From positions 1-64,000 of the forward strand of contig NZ_NESK01000016.1 in NCBI RefSeq assembly GCF_003063415.1: a stretch of 64,000 bases of DNA, given 5' to 3'. Shown one piece after another: positions 8,716 through 17,844 of the stretch. The first letter of the stretch is position 1. Each line of letters begins with the position of its first letter. The notes below the pieces were generated by a model. That model saw nothing but the letters and a program-made list of their open reading frames with translations. It had not been told where the DNA came from and did no database searches. The translations under genes and the position numbers were made by a program. This DNA comes from Limnohabitans sp. 2KL-17 (GTDB taxonomy: Bacteria; Pseudomonadota; Gammaproteobacteria; Burkholderiales; Burkholderiaceae_C).

Positions 8716-9252
8716 TCAGGATTTGGCAAACACGTTGCCCAGGTCGAACACTGAATTGGGGCCTGTCAGGCGTATGGGCTTGCTGATCGGCATGGGGGAG
8801 ATGGCGCGGCGCAAGCTGGGCTTTTGCTCGACCACCAGGCCTTTGGCCAGTTGGTCATCCACCAGCTTTTGCAGCGAAACCGAGTCAAGAAATTCCACCA
8901 TTTTGGAATTGAGCGAAGCCCACAAGTCATGTGTCATGCAACGACCTTCGCCGCCATGACAGTTTTCCTTGCCGCCGCAATGGGTGGCGTCAATGGGCTC
9001 GTCCACCGACAAGATGATGTCAGCAACGGTGATCTCGGTGGATTTGCGGCCCAAGGTATAGCCACCGCCAGGGCCTCGGGTGGACTCGACCAGGTTGTGG
9101 CGACGAAGCTTACCGAACAGCTGCTCGAGGTAAGACAATGAAATCTGTTGGCGCTGGCTGATGGCGGCCAATGTCACTGGACCCGCGTCCTGGCGCAAAG
9201 CCAGGTCGATCATGGCGGTAACGGCGAAACGGCCTTTGGTGGTTAAACGCAT
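8716..9252 (-). CDS. iscR: Rrf2-family [2Fe-2S] regulator IscR
   Basis: A 178-residue transcription factor with an N-terminal winged helix ([14 protein letters not shown], with the recognition region [21 protein letters not shown]). The cluster-binding residues are Cys92, Cys98, Cys105 and His108 in the [17 protein letters not shown] stretch, one residue longer between the second and third Cys than in E. coli. With its cluster it represses its own operon; without it the operon is induced. Two matching operator-like sequences lie upstream. The last 40 residues form a variable tail. Confidence 0.97.
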   Translation of the reverse strand: MRLTTKGRFAVTAMIDLALRQDAGPVTLAAISQRQQISLSYLEQLFGKLRRHNLVESTRGPGGGYTLGRKSTEITVADIILSVDEPIDATHCGGKENCHGGEGRCMTHDLWASLNSKMVEFLDSVSLQKLVDDQLAKGLVVEQKPSLRRAISPMPISKPIRLTGPNSVFDLGNVFAKS

Positions 9253-9302
9253 GGCAGACTCCTGAAGTAGATGAAACTTGATCGTTCACCTGCTTGAACA
9301 GG

Positions 9303-9324
9303 TTCCCGACTAAACAACTCAAGT
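9303..9324 (-). promoter_or_regulatory. IscR type-1-like operator, promoter-proximal copy
   Basis: The minus strand reads ACTTGAGTTGTTTAGTCGGG and then AA. It resembles the type-1 IscR site of E. coli (TTGAC, AT-rich centre, AGTCGGG half). It starts at the -10 region and covers the start-point region of the iscR promoter, so bound IscR would block initiation. The match was made by eye. Confidence 0.6.
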
Positions 9325-9352
9325 ATAAATCAATCCCGATTAAATCAGTCAA
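9322..9352 (-). promoter_or_regulatory. iscR operon promoter
   Basis: On the minus strand TTGACT (9352-9347) is followed by TATACT (9327-9322) at 19-bp spacing, or by TTATAC at 18 bp. It is the only good promoter-like pair between uvrB and iscR, and both operator-like sites overlap it. The start point would be near 9315. Confidence 0.6.
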
Positions 9353-9354
9353 GT
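9332..9354 (-). promoter_or_regulatory. IscR type-1-like operator, promoter-distal copy
   Basis: The minus strand reads ACTTGACTGATTTAATCGGG and then ATT, a second copy of the same motif as at 9303-9324, offset by 29-30 bp. It overlaps the -35 hexamer. Two tandem sites across the iscR promoter also occur in E. coli. Confidence 0.6.
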
Positions 9355-9365
9355 AAAGGGGTTAT

Positions 9366-11492
9366 TCAGGCCCGGATCAAGGGCACGATGTTGTCGCCCC
9401 CAACAGCACCGAAAGCCTGCTCTTTCAAGATTCCCAGTTGGTCGCGCACCTGAGCGGCTTTTTCAAATTCCAGATTGCGGGCGTGCTCCATCATTTGCTT
9501 TTCAAGTTGCTTGATGGCCCTGGCGATGTCTTTTTCGCTCATGTCCTCTATCTTGGCCTTTTGCAGGGCAGCCTGCTCCAGGCGTTCGGCCTCATTGCCA
9601 GACTTTTCGCTGTAAACACCGTCAATCAAATCCTTGACCTTTTTGACGATGCTTTTCGGCGTGATGCCGTGTAGCTTGTTGTGCTCGATTTGCTTGATGC
9701 GGCGACGTTCGGTCTCACCCATGGCTTTTTTCATCGACTCGGTGATGCGATCAGCGTACAAAATGGCACGGCCATTGATGTTCCGAGCCGCCCGGCCGAT
9801 GGTCTGGATCAGGCTGCGCTCGGCGCGCAAAAACCCCTCTTTGTCGGCATCCAGAATCGCCACCAGCGAGACCTCGGGAATATCCAGGCCTTCTCTTAAC
9901 AAGTTGATGCCCACCAGCACATCGAAAGCGCCCAAGCGCAGATCGCGCAAAATTTCAACCCGCTCGACCGTGTCGATGTCGCTGTGCAAATAGCGAACCT
10001 TGACGCCGTTGTCACTCAGGTAATCGGTCAGCTGTTCGGCCATGCGCTTGGTCAGGGTGGTGATCAGCACACGCTCGTGTTTCTCGGCGCGGATGCGGAT
10101 TTCCTGCAGCACATCGTCCACCTGGTGCGTGGCCGGACGAACCTCAACCTGCGGATCGACCAGCCCCGTGGGGCGCACCACCTGCTCGACGACTTTGCCG
10201 GAATGGGTCTTTTCGTAATCGGCAGGCGTGGCAGACACAAAAATGCACTGGCGCATGCGCTTTTCAAACTCTTCAAATTTGAGCGGGCGGTTGTCGAGCG
10301 CGCTGGGCAGCCTGAAGCCGTACTCCACCAGCGTGGTTTTGCGCGCCTTGTCGCCGTTGTACATGGCATTGAGCTGGCCAATCATCTGGTGGCTCTCGTC
10401 CAAAAACATGATGGCGTCTGCAGGCATGTAATCGGTCAGCGTGCTGGGCGGATCGCCTGGTGCCGCGCCCGACAGATGGCGGGTGTAGTTTTCAATGCCC
10501 TTGCAGTGACCCACTTCGGAGAGCATTTCCAAATCAAACCGCGTGCGCTGCTCCAGGCGCTGAGCCTCCACGAGCTTGCCCATGCCCACCAGCTCTTTCA
10601 GGCGCTGAGCCAGTTCCAACTTGATGGTTTCAACCGCAGCCAGCACCTTGTCTCGCGGGGTGACATAATGGCTGGACGGGTAGATCGTAAAGCGAGGGAT
10701 TTTCTGGCGGATGCGCCCGGTGAGTGGGTCGAACAGTTGCAGACTTTCGATTTCGTCGTCAAACAGTTCAATGCGGATCGCCAGTTCGGAGTGCTCTGCC
10801 GGGAAAACATCGATCGTGTCACCCCGCACCCGGAATTTTCCGCGGCTGAACTCCATGTCGTTGCGCTGATACTGCATTCGGATCAGCTGTGTGATCACAT
10901 CGCGTTGGCCCAGCTTGTCGCCGGTGCGCAGCGTCATGATCATGCGGTGGTAACTTTCGGGCTCACCAATACCGTAAATGGCCGACACTGTGGCCACGAT
11001 CACCACGTCACGGCGCTCCATGATGCTTTTGGTGCAACTCAAGCGCATCTGTTCAATGTGCTCGTTGATAGCGCTGTCTTTTTCAATGAACAGATCGCGC
11101 TGGGGTACATAGGCCTCAGGCTGGTAATAGTCGTAGTAACTGACGAAATATTCGACCGCATTCTTGGGGAAAAACTCCCGAAATTCGCTGTACAGCTGGG
11201 CGGCAAGCGTCTTGTTGGGTGCAAAAACAATGGCGGGGCGCCCCAGACGGGCAATCACATTGGCCATGGTGAATGTCTTGCCCGAACCAGTCACACCCAA
11301 CAGGGTTTGAAACACCTCGCCGTCGTGAACGCCTTCCACCAGTTGATCGATGGCCGCCGGCTGGTCGCCCGCTGGCGGGTAGGGCTGAAACAGCTCGAAT
11401 GGCGAATCGGGATAGCTTAAAAACTGTCCCTCGGCATATGGATCAGCTTCAGACACAGATTCAACAACTGAGACTTTGGACACATTGGACAT
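9366..11492 (-). CDS. uvrB: UvrABC excinuclease subunit B
   Basis: A 708-residue helicase-like protein of nucleotide excision repair. It loads onto damage with UvrA and then positions UvrC. Walker A is in [16 protein letters not shown], the beta-hairpin stretch is in [15 protein letters not shown], the DEAD-like box is DESHQM, and helicase motif VI is QTIGRAARN. The C-terminal UVR domain that contacts UvrC is present ([18 protein letters not shown]). I chose ATG 11492; the longer frame starts at TTG and adds 19 residues. I looked for a LexA box upstream and did not find a convincing one. Confidence 0.97.
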   Translation of the reverse strand: MSNVSKVSVVESVSEADPYAEGQFLSYPDSPFELFQPYPPAGDQPAAIDQLVEGVHDGEVFQTLLGVTGSGKTFTMANVIARLGRPAIVFAPNKTLAAQLYSEFREFFPKNAVEYFVSYYDYYQPEAYVPQRDLFIEKDSAINEHIEQMRLSCTKSIMERRDVVIVATVSAIYGIGEPESYHRMIMTLRTGDKLGQRDVITQLIRMQYQRNDMEFSRGKFRVRGDTIDVFPAEHSELAIRIELFDDEIESLQLFDPLTGRIRQKIPRFTIYPSSHYVTPRDKVLAAVETIKLELAQRLKELVGMGKLVEAQRLEQRTRFDLEMLSEVGHCKGIENYTRHLSGAAPGDPPSTLTDYMPADAIMFLDESHQMIGQLNAMYNGDKARKTTLVEYGFRLPSALDNRPLKFEEFEKRMRQCIFVSATPADYEKTHSGKVVEQVVRPTGLVDPQVEVRPATHQVDDVLQEIRIRAEKHERVLITTLTKRMAEQLTDYLSDNGVKVRYLHSDIDTVERVEILRDLRLGAFDVLVGINLLREGLDIPEVSLVAILDADKEGFLRAERSLIQTIGRAARNINGRAILYADRITESMKKAMGETERRRIKQIEHNKLHGITPKSIVKKVKDLIDGVYSEKSGNEAERLEQAALQKAKIEDMSEKDIARAIKQLEKQMMEHARNLEFEKAAQVRDQLGILKEQAFGAVGGDNIVPLIRA

Positions 11493-11609
11493 CTTGGGTA
11501 AACAACCTCTGGTCAAACCCGGCGGGCAGACCGTTAAAATCAGGGACAACCCGAAAGCCTAACCGAGGATCGGGATTCCTGCCACCCATGAACAATCCGA
11601 GGACTTTCC

Positions 11610-12806
11610 ATGTCTCTGTTTTCCGCCGTCGAAATGGCCCCACGCGATCCGATTTTGGGCCTGAACGAACAGTTCAACGCCGACACCAACCCCAAAAAAG
11701 TGAATCTGGGCGTGGGCGTTTACTACGACGACAACGGCAAACTGCCTTTGCTGGAATGCGTGCAAACCGCAGAAAAAGCCATGATGGCCAGCCCCTCTGC
11801 GCGTGGCTACCTGCCGATCGACGGCATCGTGGCTTATGACAACGCTGTCAAGGCGCTGGTGTTTGGTGCCGAATCCGACGTGGTCAAGTCCGGTCGCGTG
11901 TCCACCGTGCAGGCCATTGGCGGAACTGGTGGCCTGAAGGTTGGCGCCGACTTCCTGAAAAAAATCAGCCCCAACGCCACGGTCCTGATTTCTGACCCAA
12001 GCTGGGAAAACCACCGCGCCATTTTCATGAATGCCGGTTTCAAAGTGGACACCTATGCCTACTACGATGCCGCCAAGCGCGGCGTGAACTTCGAGGGCAT
12101 GCTGGCCAGCCTGAGTGCCGCAGCCCCGGGCACCATCGTCGTGCTGCACGCCTGCTGCCACAACCCGACCGGTTACGACATCACCGATGCGCAGTGGGAC
12201 CAGGTCATTGCCGTGGTCAAAGACCGTAACCTGACCCCTTTTCTGGACATGGCCTACCAGGGCTTCGGGCATGGCATTGCCGAAGACGGCGCCGTGATCG
12301 GCAAATTTGTGGCTGCGGGGCTGAACATTTTTGTCTCTACCTCGTTTTCCAAGAGCTTCAGCCTGTACGGTGAGCGCGTAGGCGCCCTTTCAGTGGTCGC
12401 CTCTGACAAGGAAGAGGCTTCCCGCGTGCTGTCGCAGCTCAAAATTGCGATTCGCACCAACTACTCCAACCCGCCCATCCACGGTGGCGCAGTGGTCGCC
12501 GCCGTGCTGACCAACCCCGAATTGCGTGCACTTTGGGAAAAAGAACTGGGCGAGATGCGTGTTCGCATCAAGGCCATGCGCCAAAAGCTCGTGGACGGCC
12601 TCAAAGCCGCTGGCGTGACGCAGGACATGGGTTTCATCACCCGCCAGATCGGCATGTTCAGCTATTCCGGCCTCACCAAAGACCAGATGGTGCGTCTGCG
12701 CAACGAATTCGGTGTGTATGGCACCGACTCAGGCCGCATGTGCGTGGCTGCGCTGAACAGCAAAAACATTGACTACGTCTGCGCCTCGATTGCCAAAGTG
12801 GTTTGA
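11610..12806 (+). CDS. Aromatic/aspartate-type amino acid aminotransferase (class I, PLP)
   Basis: A 398-residue aminotransferase of the AspC/TyrB group. The PLP lysine is in STSFSKSFSLYGERVGAL (about residue 247), preceded by the PLP-contacting stretch HACCHNPTGYDITDAQW. The C-terminal substrate-carboxylate Arg lies in TDSGRMCVAAL. It transfers amino groups between aspartate, tyrosine or phenylalanine and 2-oxoglutarate. The sequence alone does not decide the preferred substrate, so no symbol is given. It is divergent from uvrB across about 117 bp, has GAGGA nine bases before the ATG, and is followed by a strong terminator. Confidence 0.92.
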   Translation: MSLFSAVEMAPRDPILGLNEQFNADTNPKKVNLGVGVYYDDNGKLPLLECVQTAEKAMMASPSARGYLPIDGIVAYDNAVKALVFGAESDVVKSGRVSTVQAIGGTGGLKVGADFLKKISPNATVLISDPSWENHRAIFMNAGFKVDTYAYYDAAKRGVNFEGMLASLSAAAPGTIVVLHACCHNPTGYDITDAQWDQVIAVVKDRNLTPFLDMAYQGFGHGIAEDGAVIGKFVAAGLNIFVSTSFSKSFSLYGERVGALSVVASDKEEASRVLSQLKIAIRTNYSNPPIHGGAVVAAVLTNPELRALWEKELGEMRVRIKAMRQKLVDGLKAAGVTQDMGFITRQIGMFSYSGLTKDQMVRLRNEFGVYGTDSGRMCVAALNSKNIDYVCASIAKVV

Positions 12807-12828
12807 CTTGACTGACATCAAGCTTGCA

Positions 12829-12856
12829 GCCGCCCCAAACGGGGCGGTTTCTTTTT
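12829..12856 (+). terminator. Rho-independent terminator after the aminotransferase gene
   Basis: CCGCCCC and GGGGCGG (12830-12847) form a perfect 7-bp stem around AAAC, followed by TTTCTTTTT. It lies 23 bases after the aminotransferase stop codon. Confidence 0.9.
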
Positions 12857-12965
12857 GGTCGGTCCGGAATGTGACTCCCGATTAGGGTTGGTACTCCAAA
12901 AATAAGCACTTGAGTCCTGTAGTATTGCTGCACCGCACCATATTGCACCCCACGGAAACTGCCAC

Positions 12966-14474
12966 ATGCTTTACCAGATCTTCGAAACACAACGCTCGAT
13001 CATGGAACCTTTTTCCGATCTGGCACAGGCTGCGGCCAAGCTGTACAGCAACCCCCTGAACCCCATCGCTCAAACGCCTTTGGCGCAACGTGTATCCGCC
13101 GGGTACGCCCTGATGCACCGCCTGGGCAAAGACTATGTCAAACCAGAGTTCGGCATTCGGACCGTCAAGATCAACAAGACCGACGTGGCGATTCACGAGC
13201 GCATAGAGATTGACAAGCCCTTTTGCGAACTGCGCCGCTTCAAGCGTTTTTCGGACGATTCGGCCACCCTGACCCTGCTCAAGGCCCAGCCTGTCGTGCT
13301 CATCGTTGCCCCCCTGTCAGGTCACTACGCCACCTTGTTGCGCGACACCGTCAAAACCATGCTGCAAGACCACAAGGTCTACATCACCGACTGGAAAAAT
13401 GCCCGCTTGGTTCCCATGTCCGAAGGTGAATTTCACCTGGACGACTACATCAACTACGTACAAGAATTCATCCGCCACCTGCAGGCCACTTATGGCCAAT
13501 GTCATGTGGTGAGCGTTTGCCAGCCCACCGTGCCCGTACTGGCTGCAGTGTCTCTGATGGCCGGCCGTGGCGAAAAGACCCCGCTGACCATGACCATGAT
13601 GGGTGGTCCGATCGATGCGCGCAAATCGCCCACCTCGGTGAACAACCTGGCCACCAACAAAAGCTTTTCCTGGTTTGAAAACAATGTGATCTACCGAGTA
13701 CCGGCCAATTTTCCGGGTGCAGGGCGTCGCGTTTACCCTGGCTTCTTGCAGTACACCGGCTTTGTGGCCATGAACCCCGACCGCCACGCCACCAGCCATT
13801 ACGACTACTTCAAAGACCTGATCAAGGGCGACGACGCCAGCACCGAAGCCCACCGCAAGTTCTACGATGAGTACAACGCTGTGCTCGACATGGACGCCGA
13901 TTACTACCTGGAAACCATCCAGACCGTGTTCCAGGACTTCAAGCTGGTCAACGGCACCTGGGACGTCAAGGGTGTGGATGGCCGCGTGGAGCGTGTGCGC
14001 CCCCAAGACATCAAGCACACAGCCTTGCTGACCGTCGAAGGTGAGCTGGACGACATCTCAGGCTCTGGCCAGACACGTGCTGCCCAAGACCTGTGCAGTA
14101 GCGTGCCGGCCAGCGAACGCCAACACTTGGAAGTGGAAGGCTCTGGCCACTACGGCATCTTCAGCGGACGTCGCTGGCGCGATATTGTGTACCCCCAACT
14201 GGTCAAGTTCATCAAGAGCCATGAAGCCCAACCGTCGCGCAAAACAGCCTCGATTGTCAAGTTGACACCGGTTGCAGCACCCAAGTCTGCGGCCCTGAAG
14301 ACCACCAAATCAGCGCAAGCAGCAAGCACACCAGCGGCCAAGGCCAGCAAAAAGCCCGCCGCCAAAGCGGTTGTGGTCAAAGTCCCTGCAAAGGCCGCCA
14401 GCAAGGTCACTGCAGCGAGCAAGCCCAAGGCATCGGTCAAGACCACTTGGATCGAGCCGAAGAAAAAAGCCTGA
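12966..14474 (+). CDS. phaZ: Intracellular polyhydroxybutyrate depolymerase with Lys/Ala-rich tail
   Basis: A 502-residue protein. Residues 1-420 match intracellular PHB depolymerases of the Ralstonia PhaZa1 type. The nucleophile is a cysteine in VVSVCQPTVP (Cys185), with candidate acid Asp362 or Asp363 (VEGELDD) and His395 (GSGHYGIF). It hydrolyses stored PHB in the cytoplasm to 3-hydroxybutyrate units. The last 80 residues are very different: low complexity, rich in Lys, Ala and Pro, with repeats such as KAASK and AAKA. Such tails occur in the DNA-contacting granule proteins PhaF and PhaM, so binding to DNA or the granule surface is possible (inference). A start at Met13 (13002) is the alternative. 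The phaCAB synthesis genes are 14 kb away. Confidence 0.93.
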   Translation: MLYQIFETQRSIMEPFSDLAQAAAKLYSNPLNPIAQTPLAQRVSAGYALMHRLGKDYVKPEFGIRTVKINKTDVAIHERIEIDKPFCELRRFKRFSDDSATLTLLKAQPVVLIVAPLSGHYATLLRDTVKTMLQDHKVYITDWKNARLVPMSEGEFHLDDYINYVQEFIRHLQATYGQCHVVSVCQPTVPVLAAVSLMAGRGEKTPLTMTMMGGPIDARKSPTSVNNLATNKSFSWFENNVIYRVPANFPGAGRRVYPGFLQYTGFVAMNPDRHATSHYDYFKDLIKGDDASTEAHRKFYDEYNAVLDMDADYYLETIQTVFQDFKLVNGTWDVKGVDGRVERVRPQDIKHTALLTVEGELDDISGSGQTRAAQDLCSSVPASERQHLEVEGSGHYGIFSGRRWRDIVYPQLVKFIKSHEAQPSRKTASIVKLTPVAAPKSAALKTTKSAQAASTPAAKASKKPAAKAVVVKVPAKAASKVTAASKPKASVKTTWIEPKKKA

Positions 14475-14479
14475 GGTTC

Positions 14480-15178
14480 ATGCCCGCTTCGACAAGATCA
14501 GCGCCTGAAACCCGGGCGCTTTTTCTATTGCTCAACGACGCACTGCCTCAGACGCAGTGCACACGTTGCGGCTTCCCTGACTGCGCCAGTTACGCCCTCG
14601 CCATGGCGGAAGGGCAAGCTTCCATCAACCAATGCCCACCCGGCGGCCAAACGGGCATTGAGCGGCTTGCAGCGCTGACGGGTCACCCGGTCATCCCCCT
14701 CAATTCCGAACACGGCACCGAAGGCCCGCGCCGGATGGCCATCATCGACGAGGCTTGGTGCATCGGTTGCACGCTGTGCATCAAGGCCTGCCCGACCGAC
14801 GCGATATTAGGTGCCAACAAGCTGATGCACACCGTGATCGAGCCTTGGTGCACAGGTTGCGAGCTGTGCATCCCGGTATGCCCGGTAGACTGCATTTCAT
14901 TGGAAAACGTGACCGGCAAAAGCACAGGCTGGGCAGCCTGGTCTCCAGCAGAAGCCGAAACGGCCCGCCAGCGCTACCAAGACCGCAAATCGCGCATGCA
15001 AACTGAGCTGCAGGCGCACAACGCACACCAGCAGGCCCAGGTCGAAATGAAACTGGCCGATCTGCCCACCCACACCAAGATCGACTCAGGACCAGGCGCC
15101 CAAACCGAAATCGACCGCAAGCGCGCAATCCTCGAAGCCGCGCTGGCCAAAGCCAAGGCACGCAAGGGCCCGGCCTGA
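14480..15178 (+). CDS. rnfB: RnfB-like ferredoxin (electron transport complex subunit B family), orphan
   Basis: A 232-residue iron-sulfur protein. Near the N-terminus a four-Cys Fes domain (CTRCGFPDC, later NQCPPGG) is followed by two 4Fe-4S motifs, CIGCTLCIKACP and CTGCELCIPVCP. This order is that of RnfB. Unlike classical RnfB there is no N-terminal membrane anchor, and the last 70 residues are charged and Gln/Ala-rich, probably helical. No rnfA, C, D, G or E is nearby, so it may act as a soluble polyferredoxin. The ATG at 14480 lies just after the phaZ stop with GAGG three bases before it; a TTG at 14447 inside phaZ is less likely. Confidence 0.85.
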   Translation: MPASTRSAPETRALFLLLNDALPQTQCTRCGFPDCASYALAMAEGQASINQCPPGGQTGIERLAALTGHPVIPLNSEHGTEGPRRMAIIDEAWCIGCTLCIKACPTDAILGANKLMHTVIEPWCTGCELCIPVCPVDCISLENVTGKSTGWAAWSPAEAETARQRYQDRKSRMQTELQAHNAHQQAQVEMKLADLPTHTKIDSGPGAQTEIDRKRAILEAALAKAKARKGPA

Positions 15179-15243
15179 GTGCCAGCACCAAGGGCAATGG
15201 GGTGCCATACCTTCGTCGTCCTTTGCGGGACTGATCGCAAGGC

Positions 15244-17019
15244 TTATGGCTTGACCGATCCCCGTCCGGATGGGCGGGCCACTTTGGCAATGACGGCAGC
15301 CAAACCCTCCATGCTGATGGGCTTGGCCAAATAAGCGTCTGCGCCGGCTGCGATCATCTTTTCTGCATCCCCCAGCATCGCGTGCGCTGTCACCATCACG
15401 ATGGGGGTATGGCCGCCTTGAAGGCGCTCATGCTCGCGCCACTGGGCCAACACGTCCAAACCATCCTTGCCTGGCATCATCACATCCAAAAGGATGATGT
15501 CAAAAGTTTCGCTCTGCATCCTGTCCAGTGCAATCTGACCGTCACTGGCCATCACGACTTGGTGCCCTAACTTGTTGAGCATCAGGCGCATGACTTGCTG
15601 GTTCACCGGATGATCTTCAGCCACCAAAATGTGCAATGCGCTGCTGACCGGTGGCCTTGAAGCATCCACCTGCATGACCTGCAGCTTATCGGTGACCACC
15701 TGCAGCGGCAAAGTCACTGTGAAACAAGCCCCTTTGCCAGGGTTCCCTGCGGCCTGTATGTTTCCTCCCAGCAATAAAACCAGGCTGCGGGTGATGGCCA
15801 AACCCAAACCCACACCGCCGTGCGTTCGGGTCGAAGAGTTGTCAGCCTGCACAAAAGGCGAAAAAAGCGACTCAGCCAACTCAGGCGCAAATCCTTCACC
15901 CGAATCACGAACCTCTATTTGCAAAGATCCATCGCTACCCCCAGCATACAGTGGCACCCAAAGGGTGCACCGAACCCCTCCTTGCTGTGTATATTTCAAT
16001 GCGTTGTTGATCAGGTTGATGCAAATTTGGCGCACGCGTGTGGAATCCGTCAGGATCAAGGCAGGCACAGAGTCATCGCACACCACGTCCAATTGCAACT
16101 GCCGCTTGAGTGCCAAGGGATGGAATGTCGCTCGCAATGAAAAGCACATCTGCCTAAGGTCAAAAGGTTCAGACGTCAGTTCCAGCGAGCCTGACTCGAT
16201 TTTCGAAAAATCCAGGATATCGTTGAGCAGCAACAGTAAATGCTCGGATGACTCTTGAGCCACACTCAGGTACTGCCTCTGCTCTGGCGTTATCGCTGTG
16301 CCCAGAGCCAACTGAATCATCCCTCCCACCCCGTTCAGGGGCGTTCGGATCTCATGACTCATATTGGCCAGAAACTGACTCTTAAGACGATTGGCCACCT
16401 CGGACCGATCAGTCGCATCCCTCAGAGCCTGCTCTTTTTCGAGACCTTTTTGAATGATGCGCTGCTGCTCTACGCCCTCTTTTTTGAGCCAAATTGACAG
16501 AAAGCCCATCATGCTCACGAACGGTAAAAAATACGCCACATGCAGCCAAAACGTCGACCAGAACTGAGGGGTGTCAAACACATAAATCGGAAACCCGAGC
16601 GTCTGTGCATAGCCACCCACCAGATGCTGCAAGTAAATGAACAAGGTCGCCACGGCAATGGTCCGCCAATCCCTGTAGTAAAGCAGCACACCAATCAGGC
16701 CAAAAGCGGAAAAATGCGCCTCAATGTCACCCTCAGATTGATGGATGAGCAAACTTGTGTAGACCATGAAGGCACAAGCCATGTACAAACGGGTCAGCAA
16801 TTGGCCAGGCTGAATCCGCCACAAGACATACGACAAAAGCGAGGTGGGGACACCAACCAGCAAAAATGCTGCCCATGAGCCACTGACGGCGGCCAAGCCA
16901 AGACATACCAAGGTCATGAACAGGTTGGTCCAGACCATGATCAGGTCAGCCGTTTCCCGATAGGGCTTCAGGTAGGCATCCTCCTGGCCCTCAGTAAACA
17001 CGCTTGCGAACCGGCTCAT
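15244..17019 (-). CDS. Membrane-bound hybrid sensor histidine kinase with receiver domain
   Basis: A 591-residue protein from ATG 17019. The first 190 residues hold about six hydrophobic segments and include [17 protein letters not shown], a pattern also seen in membrane sensor domains of betaproteobacterial chemoreceptors and kinases. A short coiled-coil linker follows, then the HisKA domain with the phospho-accepting His in [11 protein letters not shown], an ATPase domain (N box [12 protein letters not shown] boxes GEGFAPE and GGVGLGLAI), and a C-terminal receiver domain with Asp in [13 protein letters not shown] and Lys in AYLAKPIS. There is no separate response regulator nearby. The ATG overlaps the stop of the small ORF upstream (ATGA). 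Signal and output are unknown. Confidence 0.9.
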   Translation of the reverse strand: MSRFASVFTEGQEDAYLKPYRETADLIMVWTNLFMTLVCLGLAAVSGSWAAFLLVGVPTSLLSYVLWRIQPGQLLTRLYMACAFMVYTSLLIHQSEGDIEAHFSAFGLIGVLLYYRDWRTIAVATLFIYLQHLVGGYAQTLGFPIYVFDTPQFWSTFWLHVAYFLPFVSMMGFLSIWLKKEGVEQQRIIQKGLEKEQALRDATDRSEVANRLKSQFLANMSHEIRTPLNGVGGMIQLALGTAITPEQRQYLSVAQESSEHLLLLLNDILDFSKIESGSLELTSEPFDLRQMCFSLRATFHPLALKRQLQLDVVCDDSVPALILTDSTRVRQICINLINNALKYTQQGGVRCTLWVPLYAGGSDGSLQIEVRDSGEGFAPELAESLFSPFVQADNSSTRTHGGVGLGLAITRSLVLLLGGNIQAAGNPGKGACFTVTLPLQVVTDKLQVMQVDASRPPVSSALHILVAEDHPVNQQVMRLMLNKLGHQVVMASDGQIALDRMQSETFDIILLDVMMPGKDGLDVLAQWREHERLQGGHTPIVMVTAHAMLGDAEKMIAAGADAYLAKPISMEGLAAVIAKVARPSGRGSVKP

Positions 17020-17231
17020 GGCACAGCCCGGCACACATCCAGCAGGGTAGGCGACCCATGTGCAAACAGCCCCAACCAGAATGTGACGTAAGTAGCCCAA
17101 GCCCAGACCATGCCCAGCGCCCACCGGTGGCTACGCACCGAAGAACCTGCATCGGTTGGCTGGCTGATGGTTTGCGTGATACGTACGGTCCGCACGCTCA
17201 AAGTGAATGCATCCAAGGACAATAAAGGCAT
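17016..17231 (-). CDS. Hypothetical small membrane protein coupled to the hybrid kinase
   Basis: A possible 71-residue protein from ATG 17231. It has a polar N-terminal half and one likely membrane helix ([20 protein letters not shown]). Its TGA overlaps the ATG of the kinase gene (ATGA), the arrangement of translationally coupled genes, which is the main support. I do not recognise the family. There is no clear Shine-Dalgarno before the ATG. It could be an accessory of the kinase, an artefact, or part of a once longer kinase N-terminus. Confidence 0.4.
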   Translation of the reverse strand: MPLLSLDAFTLSVRTVRITQTISQPTDAGSSVRSHRWALGMVWAWATYVTFWLGLFAHGSPTLLDVCRAVP

Positions 17232-17367
17232 GCGCTGACCTGTCAAAATTGGCTGGAACACAAAATAAGTCCACTTCGAAGCCAGGCAGATCATACGCAT
17301 TAATTTTTTTAGTATAAAAATGCATGCCCTGTTGGTGCAGCCCGCGTCCACTCCCATTGAATTGACA

Positions 17368-17844
17368 TCAACCCTGGCTCAGCTTCTCGAAAGCACTGAC
17401 AACTTCAGGCGGCGCTTGCACCAACTCAACCAGCACGCCTTCGCCACCAATCGGAAACTCCTCGTTCGCTTTGGGGTGCAAAAACGTGATGTCGAAACCG
17501 GCGGCCCCCTTGCGAATGCCTCCCGGTGCAAAGCGCACGCCTTGTGCTGTGAGCCATTCCACGGCCACAGGCAAATCATCGATCCACAAGCCGATGTGAT
17601 TCAGCGGCGTGGTGTGCACGGCGGGCTTTTTTTCTGGGTCCAGCGGTTGCATCAGATCGACTTCGACCTTGAACGGGCCGCTACCAAGGGCGCAAATGTC
17701 TTCGTCCACATTTTCGCGTTCACTTTTGTAGGTGCCGGTCACTTGCAGTCCGAACATGTCGACCCAGAGCTTTTGCAGACGGCCCTTGTCAGGGCCACCA
17801 ATGGCGATTTGCTGAACACCCAAAACCTTGAAGGGACGTGTCAT
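17368..17844 (-). CDS. VOC (glyoxalase-fold) protein, candidate methylmalonyl-CoA epimerase
   Basis: A 158-residue vicinal-oxygen-chelate protein with two beta-alpha-beta-beta-beta modules. Its ATG directly follows the TAA of pccA with no base between, so it is almost certainly in the propionyl-CoA operon. The pathway needs an epimerase to turn (S)-methylmalonyl-CoA into the (R) form used by the mutase, and none other is present here. Metal ligands seen are His in [10 protein letters not shown] and Glu in VLVELVQ near the C-terminus. The first-strand ligand, His in known epimerases, reads Gln here (GVQQIAIGG), so the activity needs testing. Lactoylglutathione lyase is a weaker alternative. 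Confidence 0.75.
   Translation of the reverse strand: MTRPFKVLGVQQIAIGGPDKGRLQKLWVDMFGLQVTGTYKSERENVDEDICALGSGPFKVEVDLMQPLDPEKKPAVHTTPLNHIGLWIDDLPVAVEWLTAQGVRFAPGGIRKGAAGFDITFLHPKANEEFPIGGEGVLVELVQAPPEVVSAFEKLSQG

Noticed and set aside
9984-11420. A 478-codon plus-strand frame across uvrB
   Set aside because: Opposite strand of uvrB, no family resemblance, no ribosome binding site.
11493-11609. LexA (SOS) box for uvrB
   Set aside because: I searched for CTG-N10-CAG and close variants near the start and found no convincing match.
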